Translations under genes and position numbers: made by a program | Part shown: piece after piece, positions 1-11,266 of the stretch | Layout: each line of letters begins with the position of its first letter | How positions within the stretch are numbered: position 1 is the stretch's first letter | Notes under the pieces: generated by a model | Told to the model about the DNA's origin: nothing | What the model saw: the letters and a program-made list of their open reading frames with translations, nothing else | The model's database searches: none | DNA from: Telmatactis stephensoni | Lineage: Eukaryota > Cnidaria > Anthozoa > Actiniaria > Isophelliidae | Assembly: GCA_029948255.1 (NCBI GenBank) | Contig: JALIZF010001798.1 | Span: 124,001 to 188,000, forward strand | Direction: 5' to 3' | DNA: 64,000 bases

Positions 1-78
1 ATGTATAGAGATTTTATCTTGATTTTTCTGACTTTTTATTTTTACATATAGACGTTTCGATCCATTTCACAGGGGAAA

Positions 79-230
79 AAATGTCAATTCCCATTATGGG
101 TCAAATAATATGGGGCTGCCCTGGGTCTAACCTGGGAATCCTTGAAAATCTGTTCTATTTTTACAATTTTGGGCAAGTAAAATAGAACCAAGTTAGACCA
201 AGGCAAACCCCAAGTTGGGAATTGACATTC
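79..230. repeat. Imperfect inverted repeat (small hairpin)
   Basis: A block starting AATGTCAATTCCCA at 79 reappears as its reverse complement ending at about 229. Inside it, GGTCTAAC and TTCTATTTT also occur on both sides in inverted order. The centre lies near 173. The arms carry many mismatches, so this looks like an old foldback repeat. No coding signal is seen. Confidence 0.5.
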
Positions 231-795
231 ATTTCCTGTGTTTGCACTACAAGCAAATGACACTTGACATGAAATTGGTTTTGATGAACCGTACACCGTG
301 GACGAAGAAAAGAATTTCCATCAGAGACTATTTCTTGAAGCCTGGCACACAATGGAGGATGACAGATCAAAGAACGACTATCAATATTCCAGAAATATTC
401 ATGAGATAGATTCGATACATCGCGCACTCTGATTGGTCAGAAAGCTACGATCTATTTGCCCATGGGTTTCATCACCCTTCCACTATCTCCGTCATCGTCC
501 TTTTCATATAGTTCGTTTTCAAGATGACGAAACATATAACGCGCGGTCTGATTGGCTGAAGACGACAACGCGCGTCATGGCAAGGTGACGACCGGAATTT
601 GAAATGTTTTTTTTAGGCTACACTTTCACCAATGGTATGCAATCCGTTTTATACTTATACGAAACCTGCTCTCCTTACTTTATTTAAAAAAGACATATAA
701 GCACATAGACAAAAAGAGCAGAGCAACCAGCCAGTCTAATTATAAGTGAACCTTAAGAATTTTTTTATGGTTGTGATTATTTCAACTTGGTGCAG
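231..795. other. No gene seen
   Basis: Only short frames are present, with no splice-bounded exon or recognisable motif. The stretch is AT-rich and contains homopolymer runs. Confidence 0.5.
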
Positions 796-1045
796 TCACA
801 GTACCTTATCAGGAAGCACCCACACTAGCTTCTTTACATCAGGAACTTTACCAAGTACCTTGGTTGCTTCCTTGTAAATGAAATCCTCGGAATTTTGGAA
901 GTCGAGGACTTTTCTCACAAATTGCTGCTTAAAGACAACATCTGGAAGTGAGCATGTTAGCCCACCTCCCCCTTTTGAGTGAAGGGCCTTGTTTAGATAG
1001 AATATGAAGTCATCTTTTTTCGGATTTGAAGGACAGTATGCATTT
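796..1045 (-). CDS. Terminal exon of an unrecognised gene
   Basis: The minus strand reads open from a splice acceptor at 1046-1047, preceded by a long pyrimidine tract, to a TGA stop at 796-798. It encodes about 82 residues with ordinary soluble-protein composition, including the stretches KKDDFIFYLNKAL and VLGKVPDVKKLVWVLP. The open frame continues upstream to 1320 only through proline-rich intron-like sequence, so the acceptor is the better 5' limit. I do not recognise the family and see no other exon nearby. It could be the last exon of a gene extending to higher coordinates, or a transposon remnant. Confidence 0.4.
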
Positions 1046-4000
1046 CTGTAAAGAAAGGATATAAAGAAAGAATAAACAACAGGAAATTTCGACGAAAGGT
1101 CACAAGCCAATATTTTGTTGTATGAGTATTGAGAAAAGTGTTGTGGGGGTGGGGGTGGAAGAGCCGTGGGACGTTGTGGGGGTGGGGGGGGAGAGCCGTG
1201 GGACAAGCTCAGCTCCTGTATTTCTTGTTTTTCGTAGACGAACCAGGGTTTTGTTCGACTATAACGTAGGCTAGTTTTAATGGCAGCTGTGCGTTGATAA
1301 TGCAAGTCTACGTGCTCCAATCCTGGACAGATTACCGCCTGCCCGAAGACTAGTGTTTTTCAGATCCGCCCCTTCTTATAACACCTCATACAAGGTGACC
1401 TTTGGTCACCTTCGATGCTTTATTAGATCTCGAAGATGAATTTTCTTTAAAAAACTGTATCATCCTGTTGTAAAATCAAACACTTATCAAAGAAATATTT
1501 ATGTGTTATCAATTTGAGCTTCAGTAAATCTTGAATCAAATTTCATTTCGTTATCGGCGTAGTTGGAATTTGATCTCTGCTATCTGACTCCACCAAGGCA
1601 ATCCATTGGAAAAATCATAATCTTTGTATTTTTAATGAGGAAGATGCGATTTCTCTAGTATTTGTAGCACTTTAGAATCAGATAAGTTGATTTTTCGAAA
1701 AGTCTTGGAGCAGGCGGTTTCTCTTCTCCTCCTCCCCTCCCCCCTCCCATCTTCCTTGTCACTCTCCCCAATCCCCTTAAACTGCCAGCTACGCAGGCTA
1801 CTTTATACTTATGAATCATCACTTTTGTCAAAACATTTTGATTTTACTGAGCTTTGTGTATTAGTGCTTTACTGAAAGTCTATGGTCTCAACTACAACAT
1901 TAAAAGCAACATCAAAAATTGTACAACTTTACTGTGTAAATTTATGATTCACATTTTCATGTTTTATTTAACTTGCTTAGCATTACCGTCGTTTCTCATG
2001 CCTTTTGCATTTGCTTTTGGCGCAAACTCACTGAAGAAAGCAAAGTCCAGGTAACCGAATACGTTTGAAAATATTGGATTACAGCTCGAACATGACGGAA
2101 GATATATAAACAGATCATGACCTTTCATATCGATGACAGCTGTATCAGCTGTGTACCTCGTGATTTGGAAGTCTGAGCCAATCATATGATACATGTGGGT
2201 GACTGCCTCATGATTCTTAAGTTGGAGCCAATCATACGACGCTATGTTTGCCTATTGTGCATTTTGCTGCACAGGAAAAAAACAACGAAACCCATCAGAA
2301 TCTTTAAGTTGCATTACCTACGGTAATTCGACTAATGACAATACTTATGCAGTGGTGTAACTTTATATCATAGATGTGTTGTGAAATTAAGAAAAGATAA
2401 TGCGAAACAAATAAAATCTTTATTGCCCAATTGGTGAATGACGTCACATCGAGTGCTGGTACGGTCTTAGTGGGAAAACTCTAAAATTACCACTCTCATA
2501 CTACATGGACTTTTCCTAATTCTACAATGAACAACGAAAACACTTCTATAATAACTAGGCTAAGTTTCATTATTTTTGAATTGTGTCAGTAAGGCCATAG
2601 CCTATTAAGGCTAAGTAAGGCTAAGTGCTGATCATGCATGTCCAAATGACTGACGTTTTTGACCTGAAAACAGTGGCTTCAGCTGCTTGGCTCAGATAAC
2701 TTTAAAATTCTTTAAACGCTTTATGGAAAGTCTATATTAACCCCTTTCCAGTTGCTTAACACGTACGCGAACAGTTGGTTCAAAATAAAACACTTTCGAT
2801 GTATAGGCTTGTATATCTAATATATGTTTACTCCGCCATTGCGCTATTCATGCCCCATGCGGACTCGCATAATATAGCCATCCCTTTGGCCTCCAACCTA
2901 TAGGCAGAAGAAATGACTAATTTGTAGGTGACTCCCAAGCACATACTGAAGCAAAAATGCATGTTTTGCTTGCTAGCTTACCTGAGTTATTGGAGAAAAT
3001 ACAAAGTTCCAAGCGGGAACAGTTTTCGAAACTACTTTGCCATCTTTGTTCTTTTCTCTTACTTTGAGGCACATTTTATTGCCTTTTTCGATGTAGTGTT
3101 TTTTAACCATAATTTTGGACGCAATCAAGCAAAAATGAAGCAAAAATGAAACAATGAAACGAAGCCAAGTCAAGCCAAGATATCTTCACACCGTAAGAAA
3201 CGTTGAAGAAGAGAGATCCTATTGCATATAGTAAGTCTTATGTAGTCGATGCCACCTCCTGGGGGAGTCGAGATGAACAGGGATTGGTGGAAGTCTGCAG
3301 CATATGTCAACACTTTTTATCGATATTTTTTTGAAAGAGATGTTTGTTGGTTATTTCATGAGTAACTAAGCAAATAGATATAAAAGGCACCTTACATAGG
3401 CTTGGGGACCCCCACTGGCAGATTTGACGATCTCAGTTATGCAGCCACACCAATTCGTGTTTATTTTAGACTGATCCTAGATTCTTTGTTTGCAACCACG
3501 AGGTATATCGATGGTTTGAAATTTGGAAATTTCATTTATTTTGCCAGATAGGATAAAATTCTGATAGGCTTGTACAACAATTAAAGCAACACCTCTGGGA
3601 TCATCTTTGGAGAAGATCGATTCCTTACCGAGTTATCGGTGGATGAAAAAAAAAATGCAAAAGATTATGACTTAAGTACACTTAGCATTTTTGAAAATGA
3701 TAACTATTATCCGGCCTTTCTATTTCATCTTCAAGAAAAAGAAAATGCATTTAACTCTCAGAGAATACCAGGAATTATTGAGTTAACCAAGACCATGCGG
3801 TACTGTGTCGGATATCATCCTACGTCGGCAAAGCTGAAAATGTCGACTACGTAGGCGGATCATTTGAAGAGGGAAATGCGGTCGGGTAGTACCTACAATG
3901 ATGTTATTGTTCTAGGTGTTGTAATTGTTTATTCTTGGTACGGAAACGTGGGAGCTGTAACGTGTTGAAATAAGACAATTTTGGAAAAAAATTGATAACT

Positions 4001-4783
4001 TGTGCGCTAGCTATTAAGAATTGCACAATCTTTCATTCAAATCTTTCAGGTTTTGTTTAGTTTTGTGAGCCATTGTCGTATTTATGTAGCCGGGCCATTG
4101 ACTTTTCGCCCTCTGTACCAGGCCTGTACTCACATACTCAGGGTATGAATTTATCATTCCATCGCACTATACACAGTTCTGTTCACTAGCGAGCGGAACA
4201 GTCTAGTACAGTTCATTGCAACACTAAATGATCACAGAAGTTAAATTTATAACTATCCGTTCATTTAAAAATAAAGAGTTAACATTTCCATAAGGTCATC
4301 AGTATGATATTCTTTTGCATAGCAAGCGGTCAGACAGTCAGCAAAAAAAGAAAAGAAAAGAAGCTTTTATTGAGAATCTCTGCTTGATCTTATTTATTCA
4401 CATACAAAATATAATAGATTATTCCTGAAATTAGAGTAAAGCATACATAGAACAATCAAACGAACAGCTTGGCTTGAAGTGAGTCTGTGTGTGTTTAATT
4501 TTGGACCATATTTTCGTTGGAGCAAAAAAGCACAATGTCCTATCAAAATTTCAAATAAAAGTAGAAGAATTCCAATTGATTATACAGCTACATTGGGTGA
4601 TACAACGCTGCAATTTTTTCCCACGCTTTTGCTAATTTAATTTGAATAGGATTATTGCAATTTTTGAATTTTCGCTATTTTCAAACGTGCAATTACTTTC
4701 AAAATGTTGAAGAGAAAACTTCACACTTTTGATTTTTGCAACACTTTTTGCGTACATTTCGAGACATTGTTGAGGTGAAAGCT
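1046..4783. other. No gene seen; AT-rich intergenic DNA
   Basis: Frames are short and inconsistent, with no recognisable protein motif, long repeat or RNA gene. Positions 1148-1200 hold a G-rich, imperfectly repeated stretch (GGGGGTGGGG type), and 1720-1760 is pyrimidine-rich. Confidence 0.5.
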
Positions 4784-5571
4784 GCTAGCAGTGTAGCATT
4801 GTAGCATTGTCACATTGTAGCAATGCATGTAGCAATGTAGCATTGTAGCAATGTAGCATTGTAGCAATGCATGTAGCAGTGTAGCAGTGTAGCAATGTAG
4901 TAGGTGTAAGCAGTGTAGCTTAGGTAGCAGTGTAGCATGTGTAGCAGTGTAGCAAGTGTTAGCAGTGGTGTAGCAGTGTAGCAGTGTAGCAGTGTAGCAG
5001 TGTAGCAGTGTAGCAGTGTAGCAGTGTAGCAGTGTAGCAGTGTAGCAGTGTAGGCAGTGTAGCAGTTTAGCAGTGTAGCAGTGGTAGCAGTGTAGCAGTG
5101 TAGCAGTGTAGCAGTGTAGCAGTGTAGCAGTGTAGCAGTGTAGCAGTGTAGCAGTGTAGCATTGTAGCAGTGTAGCAGTGTAGCAGTGTAGCATTGTAGC
5201 AGTGTAGCAGTGTAGCAGTGTAGCAGTGTAGCAATGTAGCAATGTAGCAGTGTAGCAATGTAGCATTGTGGCAATGTAGCAGTGTAGCAATGTAGCAATG
5301 TAGCATTGTAGCAATGTAGCAATGTAGCAGTGTAGCATTGTAGCAGTGTAGCAGTGTTGCATTGTAGCAATGTAGCAATGTAGCAATGTAGCAATGTAGC
5401 AGTGTAGCAATGTAGCATTGTAGCACTGTAGCAATATAGCAATGTAGCAGTGTAGCAATGTAGCAGTGTAGCATCGTAGCAATATAGCAATGTAGCAATT
5501 AGCAATGTAGCAGTGTAGCAGTGTAGCCATGTAGCAATGTAGCAGTGTAGCAATGTAGCAGTTAGCAATGG
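4784..5571. repeat. 8-bp tandem repeat (TGTAGCAG/TGTAGCAA) array
   Basis: Nearly 790 bp consist of an 8-bp unit TGTAGCAG, with TGTAGCAA and TGTAGCAT variants intermixed mostly in the right half. Eight is not a multiple of three, so every frame of the minus strand reads the same eight-residue repeat (LLHCYTAT type) for hundreds of residues. Those frames are artefacts. The same array resumes at 8931-9020 on the far side of the foldback element, so the element sits inside one former array. Confidence 0.95.
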
Positions 5572-5577
5572 GTAGTC

Positions 5578-5608
5578 AGTCAATGATAACCGTCACAAAT
5601 TTGTACAA
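5578..5608 (+). repeat. Left terminal inverted repeat of foldback element
   Basis: Positions 5578-5596 are the exact reverse complement of 8911-8929. Similarity continues with a few mismatches to 5608. This is unique sequence, unlike the 9-bp arm that follows. Confidence 0.85.
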
Positions 5609-5654
5609 GCTAGCAAAATCATTATGACGCATGAAAGATTTTTCCATAGATACC

Positions 5655-6938
5655 ATAGCAACCGTAGCAAGTGTAGCAACCGTAGTAAGCGTAGTAACTG
5701 TAGCAAGCGTAGTAACCGTAGCAAGCGTAGTAACTGTAGTAAGCGTAGTAAACGTAGTAACTGTAGTAAATGTAGCAAGCGTAGTAACTGTAGTAAGTGT
5801 AGTAATTGTAGCAAGTGTAGTAACTGTAGCAGGCGTAGTAACTGTAGTAAATGTAGTAAGTGTAGTAACTGTAGCAAGCGTAGTAATTGTAGTAAGTGTA
5901 GTAACTGTAGCAAGCGTAGTAACTGTAGTAAGCGTAGTAACTGTAGTAAGCGTAGTAACTGTAGTAAGCGTAGTAAACGTAGTAACTGTAGTAAATGTAG
6001 TAAGCGTAGTAACCGTAGCTAGCATAGTAACTGTAGTAAGCGTAGTAACCGTAGCAAGCGTAGTAACTGTAGTAAGCGTAGTAAACGTAGTAACTGTAGT
6101 AAATGTAGTAAGCGTAGTAACTGTAGTAAGCGTAGTAACTGTAGCAAGCGTAGTAACTGTAGTAAGTGTAGTAACAGTAGTAAGCGTAGTAACTGTAGCA
6201 AGCGTAGTAACTGTAGTAAGCGTAGTAAACGTAGTAACTGTAGTAAATGTAGTAAGCGTAGTAACCGTAGCAAGCGTAGTAACTGTAGTAAGTGTAGTAA
6301 CTGTAGTAAGCGTAGTAACTGTAGCAAGCGTAGTAACTGTAGTAAGTGTAGTAACAGTAGTAAGCGTAGTAACTGTAGCAAGCGTAGTAACTGTAGCAAG
6401 CGTAGTAACTGTAGTAAGCGTAGTAAACGTAGTAACTGTAGTAAGCGTAGTAAACGTAGTAACTGTAGTAAATGTAGTAAGCGTAGTAACTGTAGTAAGC
6501 GTAGTAATTGTAGCAAGTGTAGTAACTGTAGCAGGTGTAGTAACTGTAGTAAATGTAGTAAGCGTAGTAGCTGTAGCAAGCGTAGTAATTGTAGTAAGTG
6601 TAGTAACTGTTGCAAGCGTAGTAACTGTAGTAAGCGTAGTAACCGTAGCAAGCATAGTGACTGTAGTAAGTGTAGTAACAGTAGTAACCGTAGTAACTGT
6701 AGTAAGCGTAGTAACCATAGCAAGCGTAGTGACTGTAGTAAGTGTAGTAACAGTAGTAACCGTAGTAACTGTAGCAAGCGTAGTAACTGTAGCAAGCGTA
6801 GTAACTGTAGCAAAGCGTAGTAACTGTAGTAAGCATAGTAAACTTAGTAACTGTAGTAAATGTAGTAAGCGTAGTAACTGTAGTAAGTGTAATAACTGTA
6901 GCATGCGTAGTAACTGTAGCAATTGTAGTAACTGTAGC
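5655..6938 (+). repeat. Left arm: 9-bp tandem repeat, forward orientation
   Basis: About 1.28 kb of GTAGYAANY-type 9-mers. Because 9 is three codons, the array gives endless VVTVVS, SNCSKRS, TTVTTL, LLQLLR or YYSYYA frames. These are by-products of the repeat: codon content follows the 9-mer strictly, and stops fall in only one plus-strand frame. Confidence 0.95.
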
Positions 6939-7063
6939 AGCTACTACACTTGCTACAGTTACTACACTTGCTACAGTTACTACACTTGCTACAGTTACTA
7001 GACTTGCTACAGTTACTACGCCTGCTACAGTTACTACGCCTGCTACAGTTACTACGCCTGCTG
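6939..7063 (-). repeat. Short inverted stretch of the 9-bp repeat
   Basis: At about 6938 the repeat flips orientation (GTAGCAGCTACTAC) and runs as CTACAGTTACTACACTTG units up to the unique spacer. The true symmetry axis of the palindrome is therefore here, about 300 bp left of the spacer centre. Confidence 0.85.
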
Positions 7064-7423
7064 ACAGGGCGGAAAAACGTTTTACAGCCTCCATTTATAA
7101 GGACACCATAGGTTTTTAAGGCTCAATATTTTGCATACAAGCCGTTATAGACACCAAGAACAAAATATTAAATAATATCAAAATTTGATGCATGCGTTTC
7201 TGAGATATAATGCCATGTACTTTGGGAGAGGTGACATTTTGATCAGCAGAAAAATCATTGTTTTGATAAATATCCCTACGAAGTTTTACTGTAACGTCAC
7301 AAGGTTTTGTAAAAAGTTTTTATTCAAGCTAGTAAAAGTGTAGCAGTTACTGTTTTTCATACTTCATCATCAGTTTATGAAAAAATTATGAAAACCACCG
7401 CTTAGCTGTTTTTCCACTATGTC
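7064..7423. other. Unique spacer of the foldback element
   Basis: AT-rich, non-repetitive sequence with no long frame. Reverse-orientation repeat units (ACGCCTGCTACAG type) lie on both sides, so the spacer interrupts the right-hand arm. It may be the original loop or a later insertion. Confidence 0.7.
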
Positions 7424-8825
7424 ACGCCTGCTACAGTTACTACGCCTGCTACAGTTACTACGCTTGCTACAGTTACTACGCTTGCTACAGTTACTACGCC
7501 TGCTACAATTACTACAATTGCTACGTTTACTACACTTACTACAGTTACTACACTTGCTACAGTTACTACACTTGCTACAGTTACTACACTTGCTACAGTT
7601 ACTAGACTTGCTACAGTTACTACGCCTGCTACATTTACTACGCTTGCTACAGTTACTACGCTTGCTACAATTACTACATTTGCTACGTTTACTACAGTTA
7701 CTACACTTGCTACAGTTACTACACTTGCTACAGTTGCTACGCTTGCTACAGTTACTACACTTACTACAGTTACTACGCTTGCTACGGTTACTATGCTTAC
7801 TACCGTTACTACGCTAGCTACAGTTACTACTCTTGTTACGCTTGCTACAGTTACTACGCTTGCTACAGTTACTACGCTTGCTACAGTTACTACGCCTGCT
7901 ACAGCTACTACGCTTGCTACAGTTACTACGCTTGCTACGTTTGCTACAGTTACTACACTTACTACAGTTACTGCGCTTGTTACAGTTACTACGCCTGCTA
8001 CAGCTACTACGCTTGCTACAGTTACTACGCTTGCTACGTTTGCTACAGTTACTACACATACTACAGTTACTACGCTTGCTACGTTTACTACAGTTACTAC
8101 ACTTGCTACAGTTACTACACTTGCTACAGTTACTACGCCTGCTACAGTTACTACACTTACTACAGTTACTACGCTTGCTACGGTTACTACACTTACTACA
8201 GTCACTACGCTAGCTACGCTTGCTACAGTTACTACGCTTGCTACTGTTACTATGATTGCTACGCTTATTGCGCCTGCTTCAGTTACTACGCTTGCTACAG
8301 TTACTATGCTTGCTACATTTACTACAGTTACTACGCTTACTACATTTACTACAGTTACTACGCTTGCTACAGTTACTATGCTTGCTACAGTTACTACGCT
8401 TACTACAGTTACTACGCTTACTACAGTTACTACGTCTGCTACAGTTACTACACTTGCTACAGTTACTACATTTGCTACAGTTGCTACAGTTACTACACTT
8501 ACTACAGTTACTACGCTTGCTACGTTTGCTACAGTTACTACGCTTGCTACGGTTACTACTCTTACTACACTTACTACGTTTACTATGCCTGCTACAGTTA
8601 CTACGCTTGCTACGTTTACTACAGTTACTACGCTTGCTACATTTACTACAGTTACTACGCTTACTACATTTACTACAGTTACTACGCTTGCTACAGTTAC
8701 TACGCTTGCTACAGCTACTACGCTTGCTACAGTTACTACGCTTGCTACCTTTGCTACAGTTACTACAGTTACTACGCTTGCTACGTTTACTACAGTTACT
8801 ACACTTGCTTCATATACTACAGTTA
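7424..8825 (-). repeat. Right arm: 9-bp tandem repeat, inverted orientation
   Basis: About 1.4 kb of CTACAGTTA / CTACGCTTG units, the reverse complement of the left arm, with scattered CTACGTTTG and CTACATTTA variants. The long open frames seen on both strands are repeat artefacts. Confidence 0.95.
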
Positions 8826-8898
8826 CTGTCTTCACTATGGCGATTTTACACCTTGTTGCTATGAAAATTCTTCAACATAATAAAAACAAGTGCTGTCT

Positions 8899-8929
8899 TT
8901 GCATAAATTCGTGACGGTTATCATTGACT
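8899..8929 (-). repeat. Right terminal inverted repeat of foldback element
   Basis: Reverse complement of 5578-5608, with the outer 19 bp identical. It is followed at 8931 by the host 8-bp satellite. Confidence 0.85.
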
Positions 8930-8930
8930 T

Positions 8931-9020
8931 GCAACCTAGCAATGTAGCATTGTAGCAATGTAGCAATGTAGCAATATAGCAATGTATCAATTTAGGAGTT
9001 TAGTAGTGTAGCAATGTAAT
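8931..9020. repeat. Resumption of the 8-bp satellite
   Basis: TAGCAATG/TAGCATTG units continue for about 90 bp and decay into unique sequence. This is the right-hand remnant of the array at 4784-5571. Confidence 0.85.
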
Positions 9021-10348
9021 CTTTGTTTGTTTGCAGATAATATTATTATCTTTATGGTGAAATGTTTTATGTGTTTTGCTTCCCAAAGTTATGTGTGGGA
9101 TTTCTAGAAAATTGTAAAAATGAGAAGTTATGAGCAAAAATCTCTCGGTGTAAGGTTCAGACAAAAGAGCTCTAAAAAATTAAATCACCAACGAAATAAT
9201 GTTTGGCACCTTGTAGAGTAAATCAATACTATGTAACAATGGAATAGAAATGTTTTGAAATGTCAAAAATTGTAGGAATGTTCTGTTCCGACGACGTTAC
9301 TACGTGTCACGTGATGACGTCATCAAACTTATGAAATTCGTGATTGTTGTTTACCTCACAAGTATCACTACTTGAACCCAAATTATCCGATTTACAAAAA
9401 CTACTTACGCATATTATGGTTTTTAAGTTATCATTCCAAAACTAACCTCTCGCGAATCAATTTACTTAAAAATGCAAGATGATCAATTTTGCTGAAGGTA
9501 ATCTTTAGGCAATACACCGTAAATCTATGGGGGAAATCTGATCTGAAATCTGTCTGGCAGTGGTCTCTGGTTGAGCTACTGTATGCCATTTTTATACGGT
9601 TTGTGGAAAGGGTATCTTTTAGGGATTTTGGAAAATTTTCAAAGAGCATGCCCGACCCCGGAGTGCCCTTCCCCGACCCCCTATCCCCAGGGTGCCTGAG
9701 ACCCGAATAAATGATTTCGATGTAAGTGATATAAAGCCCTAAAAATAACAAAGAAAACCGACTCAATCATATAATAACATTGTTTAATGAACATTATTTT
9801 ATGCATACCATGGGGCTATAACCGCTTTTCTTATTCTTTAAATGGATTTTATCACTTTTTTCTTGTTGCACTAAAAGAAAATAATTGTAAACTGACAATT
9901 GAAAATTCAGTCTTAGTCAGTACAAGTTTTTCTTGTCTTGTAATTTTCCGGTTTTGAATTATTGATGGTGGAATCAAATGGAATTTATGGTCAGCAACAT
10001 CACGTGGAGTTTTCAATGTTCTCCATCTTGTACGCACATTCATAGCCTTATTTTCGCTTTCGCATTTTTTTGCTCAATTGTATTAAACACCGAAAATCAA
10101 GTAAAAGGTAAAATAACAACAAATATCAACAAAAATACATGGAGTTGAATTATTCTCGGGTAGATTAAGGCCTGGGTTGCCCCAGAAAACTGCCCCCCCG
10201 CAAAGTTTACGGTTTGTAAGTAACTTGATCCGGATGCGTAGGCGATATCTCGTCGCAAAGAGACGCGAAGTATGAATTACTTGGGTAGAATACTCAAACA
10301 ACCACAACAAAAGAACCTATAAATCACATTTATGCTGTTATCGAAATT
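9021..10348. other. No gene seen
   Basis: No supported coding region. A C-rich tract lies at 9650-9695. The frames here are short and lack motifs. Confidence 0.5.
9313..9324. promoter_or_regulatory. CRE-like palindrome (TGACGTCA)
   Basis: GATGACGTCATC contains the perfect CREB/ATF consensus at 9315-9322 and directly follows a TCACGTGA palindrome. It is a consensus match only: no gene start is evident close by. Confidence 0.2.
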
Positions 10349-11200
10349 GACCACAAGGTAGCGACTCCAAAAGGGAACCGTTACAAGACATACTCATCGA
10401 CAAGGCAGCCCAAAATACGCTTAGATTGCCAAAAGGTTTTGCGTACGGTTTGTGTTTGATAACGATAACTACAGATCGAAAAGCTGCTGCTTGTCTTCCA
10501 AATGGTAAGTTTAATTTACTTTGGAAATTAATAGTCTGTCGATTATAGCCTTGTAGTTATATTGACCAAAATTTATATCTAAACCTAAAATGCCACCGTC
10601 ACGGTATAAAACAAAACTCATGAAATATTGTAAACTCGGTCTTGGTGTCTGTGGGTCCTGTTATTTTACTGTAGATTCAATTCTCTGGCCCTTTGTGTGT
10701 CGTTTTGCTCTCCCTTTGAAAGCATTTTTTTAAGATATTCAATATTTGACGTACAATATAGTTCATAGTTTTTAGCTAGCATACACGTACGTGTTTCAAC
10801 GAGTTTTGTTTGTTATGTGTATAAATAAAGTATTGTATTGTATTGTATTGTATATAATACACACACACCGGGCCCGACTTTTCTGAACTAGTCCCAACTA
10901 AATTAAAACAATGAGTCATTTGCCAGGGACTTCCTCATGTGGAAGTTACATATGCCTGACAATAGATCTTAGGTTTAATTGAGTCAAACTGTAATGCTTT
11001 ATACATGTGCTAAAGATAACTGAAATATATACATATATATCTTGCTTATTCAAAATATTGCAAGTAATCTAACTGAATTTACTGATTTTGCTTCAGGTTC
11101 CTGCTTTCTGCCAATGGACGAGACATCCAGACAGTATGTTGTTAAAAGACGGAACATCTTGACAACATCAAAGCTTTCACCTCAAGCTATTAGGACTTAA
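10349..11200 (+). CDS. Candidate spliced 3' end of an unrecognised gene
   Basis: Two plus-strand segments join in frame. The first, 10349-10504, ends at a good donor (AATG, then GTAAGT). The second, 11097-11200, follows a TTGCTTCAG acceptor and ends in TAA. The joined frame is open, includes RLPKGFAYGLCLITITTDRK, and is not interrupted. The exon upstream of 10349 is not identified (a stop precedes it) and no family is recognised. It would end 66 bp from the 3' end of the convergent kinase gene. The phase match could be chance. Confidence 0.25.
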
Positions 11201-11266
11201 AAACGCAAGAACTCACTTAAATACTCATACATTGTAATTTTGGAATGCTAGGACTATACTGTGTTC

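Larger units (their letters stand above)
5578..8929. mobile_element. Foldback-like element with 9-bp-repeat inverted arms
   Basis: The element begins and ends with a 19-bp perfect inverted repeat (AGTCAATGATAACCGTCAC at 5578-5596; complement at 8911-8929), which extends imperfectly to 5608 and 8899. Inside are long arms of a 9-bp repeat (GTAGTAACT, GTAGTAAGC, GTAGCAAGC). They read forward at 5655-6938 and reverse-complemented at 6939-7063 and 7424-8825. A 360-bp unique spacer (7064-7423) sits near the geometric middle. Both sides are flanked by the same 8-bp satellite, showing insertion. No transposase is encoded. Long inverted arms built of short tandem repeats are the hallmark of Drosophila Foldback and Galileo-type elements; the P-superfamily link is inference. 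A target duplication cannot be scored because the target is itself repetitive (TAGCAATG occurs on both sides). Confidence 0.8.

Noticed and set aside
4721..5583. LLHCYTAT-type repeat proteins on the minus strand
   Set aside because: An 8-bp satellite opens all three frames equally. No start context or splice site suggests a gene.
4784..8825. CRISPR-like array
   Set aside because: There are no repeat-spacer-repeat units of constant length; these are continuous 8-bp and 9-bp tandem repeats in a eukaryotic genome.
5576..8914. Very long open frames (up to about 490 codons) of VVT, LLQ, YYS, TTL type repeats
   Set aside because: They follow the 9-bp repeat unit strictly, exist in several frames on both strands, and have no gene-like composition.
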